Positions 12,584-15,123 of a DNA stretch of 15,123 bases are shown here, piece by piece. The notes beneath the pieces were generated by a model, which was not told the DNA's origin, did no database searches, and was given only the letters and a program-made list of their open reading frames with translations. The translations under genes were made by a program, and so were the position numbers. Position 1 is the stretch's first letter. The number at the start of each line of letters is the position of its first letter. This DNA is from Methanosarcina sp. (GTDB lineage Archaea > Halobacteriota > Methanosarcinia > Methanosarcinales > Methanosarcinaceae). The DNA is taken from positions 7,685-22,807 of the forward strand of contig DUGS01000009.1 in the NCBI GenBank assembly GCA_013331265.1, given 5' to 3'.

Positions 12584-14002
12584 ATGAAAATAGTAATGAA
12601 ATTTGGAGGAACTTCCGTTGGGGACGGAAAAAAGATCCGTCATGTTGCCCATCTTCTCAAAAGGTATCATGAGGAAGGCAACCAGATCGTGGTGGTAACC
12701 TCGGCACTCGGTGGAGTAACCGATAGGCTTCTGGAAAATGCTCGCCTTGCATCAACAAAGGGCAAGGTTTCACTTGTAAAAGAGTTTAAAACAGAACTTA
12801 CAAACAAACACCACGAAACTGTGAGGGATGCCATTGATGACCCCAGTGTTGCAAAAGAAGTCCTCCAGATCCTTGACCTGAGGATTGAAGAGCTCGAAAA
12901 AGCCCTGATCGGAATCTGCTATTTGGGCGAACTTACCAACAGGTCAATCGATTATATTTCCTCCTATGGAGAAAGGCTGGCAGCTCCGATCGTTTCAGGC
13001 GCTGTCCGCTCCCTTGGACTCTCATCAATAGAATACACCGGAGGAGAGGCAGGGATTGTAACCACATCGGATTACGGAAACGCCCGCCCTCTTGAAAAGA
13101 CATACGACCTTGTATCAAAGAGACTGGGGTGCAGGCTTGAGTCCCATATCCTTGTGGTCACAGGCTTTATAGGAGAAAATGAAGACGGGATAATTACTAC
13201 CCTTGGGAGAAGCGGGTCTGATTTCTCGGCTTCCATCCTTGGAGCAGCCCTGAAAGCCGACGAGATATGGCTCTGGAAAGAAGTTAACGGTATCATGACA
13301 ACAGATCCCAGAATTGTGCCCGAAGCAAAGACCATACCGCAGATTTCCTATGCAGAAGCCATGGAGCTCTCTTATTTTGGAGCAAACGTGCTGCACCCGC
13401 GCACTATTGAACCTGCAATGCGTGAACATATTCCAGTAAGGGTCAAGAACACCTTTGATCCGGAATTCCCAGGTACACTTGTAGTGTCGGAGAAGTTCCA
13501 GTGCAAGCACGTTGTAAAAGCAGTAAGCCTGATCAAAAATGTAGCCCTTATTAACATCTCAGGCGCTGAAATGGCAGGGACGATCGGGACTGTGGCAAGG
13601 CTCTTTACAGCTCTTGCAAGGGCAGGAGTAAACATTGTCATGATCAGCCAGGGATCTTCAGAGTCCAATCTATCTTTCGTGGTCAGCGAGTCGCATGTGG
13701 AACCTGCATTAAAAGCTCTACATGCCGAGTTCAACCGTGAAATCGTAAAGGAAATCACTTCGGATAAAAATATATGTGTGGTCGCGGTTGTAGGAGCTGG
13801 AATGGCAGGGACTCCAGGAGTAGCAAAAAGGATATTCGGAGCACTTGGAAATTCGATGATTAACATTATTATGATTAGCCAGGGATCTTCACAGTACAAT
13901 ATCTCTTTCGTTGTAAGGGAAGATGAAGGATTTGCCGCAGTCAAGACCCTGCACGACGAATTCGAACTTTATAATGGAAATGGGATTGAAAAACAGTTAT
14001 GA
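12584..14002 (+). CDS. Aspartate kinase with two ACT domains
   Basis: A 472-residue aspartokinase, which phosphorylates L-aspartate with ATP at the start of lysine, threonine and methionine synthesis. The catalytic domain shows KFGGTSVG (6-13), SYGERLAAP, TTLGRSGSDFSA (about 206-217), and the DPRIVPEAK and ANVLHPRTIEP segments. Two ACT regulatory domains follow (about 314-380 and 395-460), each with the MISQGSS core, so feedback control by an end-product amino acid is expected. Length and layout match archaeal aspartokinase. ATG 12584 is chosen since family members begin MKIVMKFGGTS; an upstream ATG at 12563 adds seven residues and could be a leaderless start, given the TATA at 12538-12545. 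purM follows after 21 bases in the same direction. Confidence 0.93.
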   Translation: MKIVMKFGGTSVGDGKKIRHVAHLLKRYHEEGNQIVVVTSALGGVTDRLLENARLASTKGKVSLVKEFKTELTNKHHETVRDAIDDPSVAKEVLQILDLRIEELEKALIGICYLGELTNRSIDYISSYGERLAAPIVSGAVRSLGLSSIEYTGGEAGIVTTSDYGNARPLEKTYDLVSKRLGCRLESHILVVTGFIGENEDGIITTLGRSGSDFSASILGAALKADEIWLWKEVNGIMTTDPRIVPEAKTIPQISYAEAMELSYFGANVLHPRTIEPAMREHIPVRVKNTFDPEFPGTLVVSEKFQCKHVVKAVSLIKNVALINISGAEMAGTIGTVARLFTALARAGVNIVMISQGSSESNLSFVVSESHVEPALKALHAEFNREIVKEITSDKNICVVAVVGAGMAGTPGVAKRIFGALGNSMINIIMISQGSSQYNISFVVREDEGFAAVKTLHDEFELYNGNGIEKQL

Positions 14003-14023
14003 AGAAGGCAGGAGGGGCACAGA

Positions 14024-15025
14024 GTGAGCGAAAAGCACCTAACATACGCTGATTCAGGCGTGGATATCACAAAGGAAGAAAAAACCGTCAAAACCTTGAT
14101 AGATAAACTGAGCTATGTTCGAAAGGGCATCGGAGCCCCTCTTACGAAGATAGGGCATTATGCAGGGCTTCTGGACTTCGGAGAGTATGCTCTTGCCCTG
14201 ACAACGGACGGGGTCGGCTCAAAAGTTCTTATAGCAAACGAGATGAAGCGCTGGAACACCGTAGGGATAGACTGTATTGCGATGAATGTTAACGACCTTC
14301 TGGCTATAGGAGCTGAACCTGTAGCCTTTGTAGACTATCTTGCCCTGGAAAAGCATGAAGAGGGCTTTGCCGCACAGATAGGAGAAGGGCTACTGAAAGG
14401 AGCAGAAATATCCAGGATGTCTATTGTAGGCGGAGAAACAGCTACCCTGCCCGATATAATTAAAGGTTTTGACCTTGCAGGCACCTGCCTTGGATGTGTC
14501 AAAAAAGAGGATATTATTGAGGGAGGAAAAGTCCAGGTGGGCGACGTTATTGTCGGCATCCCGAGTACAGGAGTCCACAGTAACGGGTATACTCTGGTGA
14601 GAAAGATCATGGAGAAATCAGGGTATTCTTATCATGATCCCTGCCCGTATGACAATTCAAAAACCATAGGAGACGACCTCCTTGAACCCACCAGAATTTA
14701 TATAGAAGTCCTCGACGTCCTCAAGGCGTGCAAAGTCCACGGGCTTGCCCATATAACAGGCAGCGGGCTTTTGAAACTGAGAAGGGTAACGAAGCTTGGC
14801 TTTGACTTCTATGATCCCCTTGAACCCCAGGAGATTTTCAAATTCCTGCAGAAAGAAGGCGGAGTTGATGACCTTGAAATGTACAGGACCTTCAACATGG
14901 GAATGGGCTTTTTGATCATCCTGCCGGAAAAAGATGCCGCGAAAGCTGCAGAGATGACAGGCGGAAAAATCGTGGGAAAAATCGTGGAAAGCGGGATCCG
15001 GGTTAAAGACCTGATAATAGAATGA
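14024..15025 (+). CDS. purM: Phosphoribosylformylglycinamidine cyclo-ligase (AIR synthase) PurM
   Basis: A 333-residue PurM. It closes the imidazole ring in purine synthesis, turning FGAM plus ATP into AIR in the cytoplasm. Motifs seen in order: TTDGVGSK (about 60-67), CIAMNVNDLLAIGAEP (about 85-100), VGGETATLP (about 136-144), GIPSTGVHSNGYTLVRK (about 179-195) and AHITGSGLLKL, where many bacterial enzymes have HITGGG. Length is normal. The start is GTG 14024, backed by GGAGGGG (14011-14017) six bases upstream. It sits 21 bases after aspartokinase and probably shares its transcript, although the two pathways differ. The downstream 98 bases hold a pyrimidine-rich tail that may end transcription. 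Confidence 0.95.
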   Translation: MSEKHLTYADSGVDITKEEKTVKTLIDKLSYVRKGIGAPLTKIGHYAGLLDFGEYALALTTDGVGSKVLIANEMKRWNTVGIDCIAMNVNDLLAIGAEPVAFVDYLALEKHEEGFAAQIGEGLLKGAEISRMSIVGGETATLPDIIKGFDLAGTCLGCVKKEDIIEGGKVQVGDVIVGIPSTGVHSNGYTLVRKIMEKSGYSYHDPCPYDNSKTIGDDLLEPTRIYIEVLDVLKACKVHGLAHITGSGLLKLRRVTKLGFDFYDPLEPQEIFKFLQKEGGVDDLEMYRTFNMGMGFLIILPEKDAAKAAEMTGGKIVGKIVESGIRVKDLIIE

Positions 15026-15074
15026 AAGTATAAAACTTAATTCGGGTATCAACTTAGAGGAAATTGAGGCAAAA

Positions 15075-15123
15075 TCTTTTCCCCTATGTTGAAATCCTTT
15101 TCTTGTGTTCCTTTTCTTCTTGT
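15075..15123 (+). terminator. T-rich tract after purM
   Basis: Several T-runs (CTTTTCCCC, CCTTTTCTTG, CCTTTTCTTCTT) lie 50 to 100 bases past the purM stop. Archaeal polymerase often ends at such tracts. The window ends within it. Confidence 0.35.

Overview
The window looks like a piece of a Methanosarcina chromosome (a methylotrophic methanogenic archaeon; species not resolved). Three things support this. It opens with the C-terminal end of an MtmB-type monomethylamine methyltransferase. It carries a coenzyme F420 biosynthesis gene (cofE) together with archaeal secFD, clamp-loader and small heat-shock genes. Its promoters look archaeal: A/T-rich TATA boxes about 25-30 nt before the expected transcript starts, and several TTG or GTG start codons backed by Shine-Dalgarno sequences.

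Layout. 1-225: 3' end of mtmB, then a perfect 10-bp hairpin with a T-run (253-285) and a new TATA box. 404-2427: a compact membrane-protein cluster made of a 34-aa one-helix protein, a 468-aa APC-family permease (probable methylamine permease) and two further small two-helix proteins. 2428-3257: about 830 bp without a recognisable gene but with several strong inverted repeats. 3258-4283 (-): a divergent replication factor C small subunit. 4420-7022 (-): secF and secD as an overlapping operon. 7425-8261 (+): dCMP deaminase and a cupin. 8514-9278 (-): cofE. 9279-9754: repeat-rich intergenic DNA with a well-formed C/D box guide sRNA that no protein annotation would show (9452-9516). 9755-10156 (+): a hypothetical acidic protein. 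10258-10719 (-): hsp20. 10924-12117 (-): an archaeal-type phosphoglycerate mutase homologue. 12584-15025 (+): aspartokinase and purM as a probable operon.

How the parts relate. The first 2.4 kb form a methylamine uptake and use block: the hairpin plus TATA box would let the methyltransferase and the transporter cluster be expressed at different levels. The mutase-family gene facing aspartokinase may be a homoserine kinase (threonine pathway) rather than a glycolytic enzyme. The rest is mostly core archaeal housekeeping.

The most interesting items are the C/D box sRNA with its own promoter, the three small membrane proteins packed around the permease, the clamp-loader subunit whose Walker B reads DNAE in place of DEAD, and the repeat structures in the 2.4-3.3 kb and 9.3-9.7 kb gaps. 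No mobile element, CRISPR array, tRNA or rRNA was recognised. All family calls are from reading the sequence and memory of the families; no database search was run.
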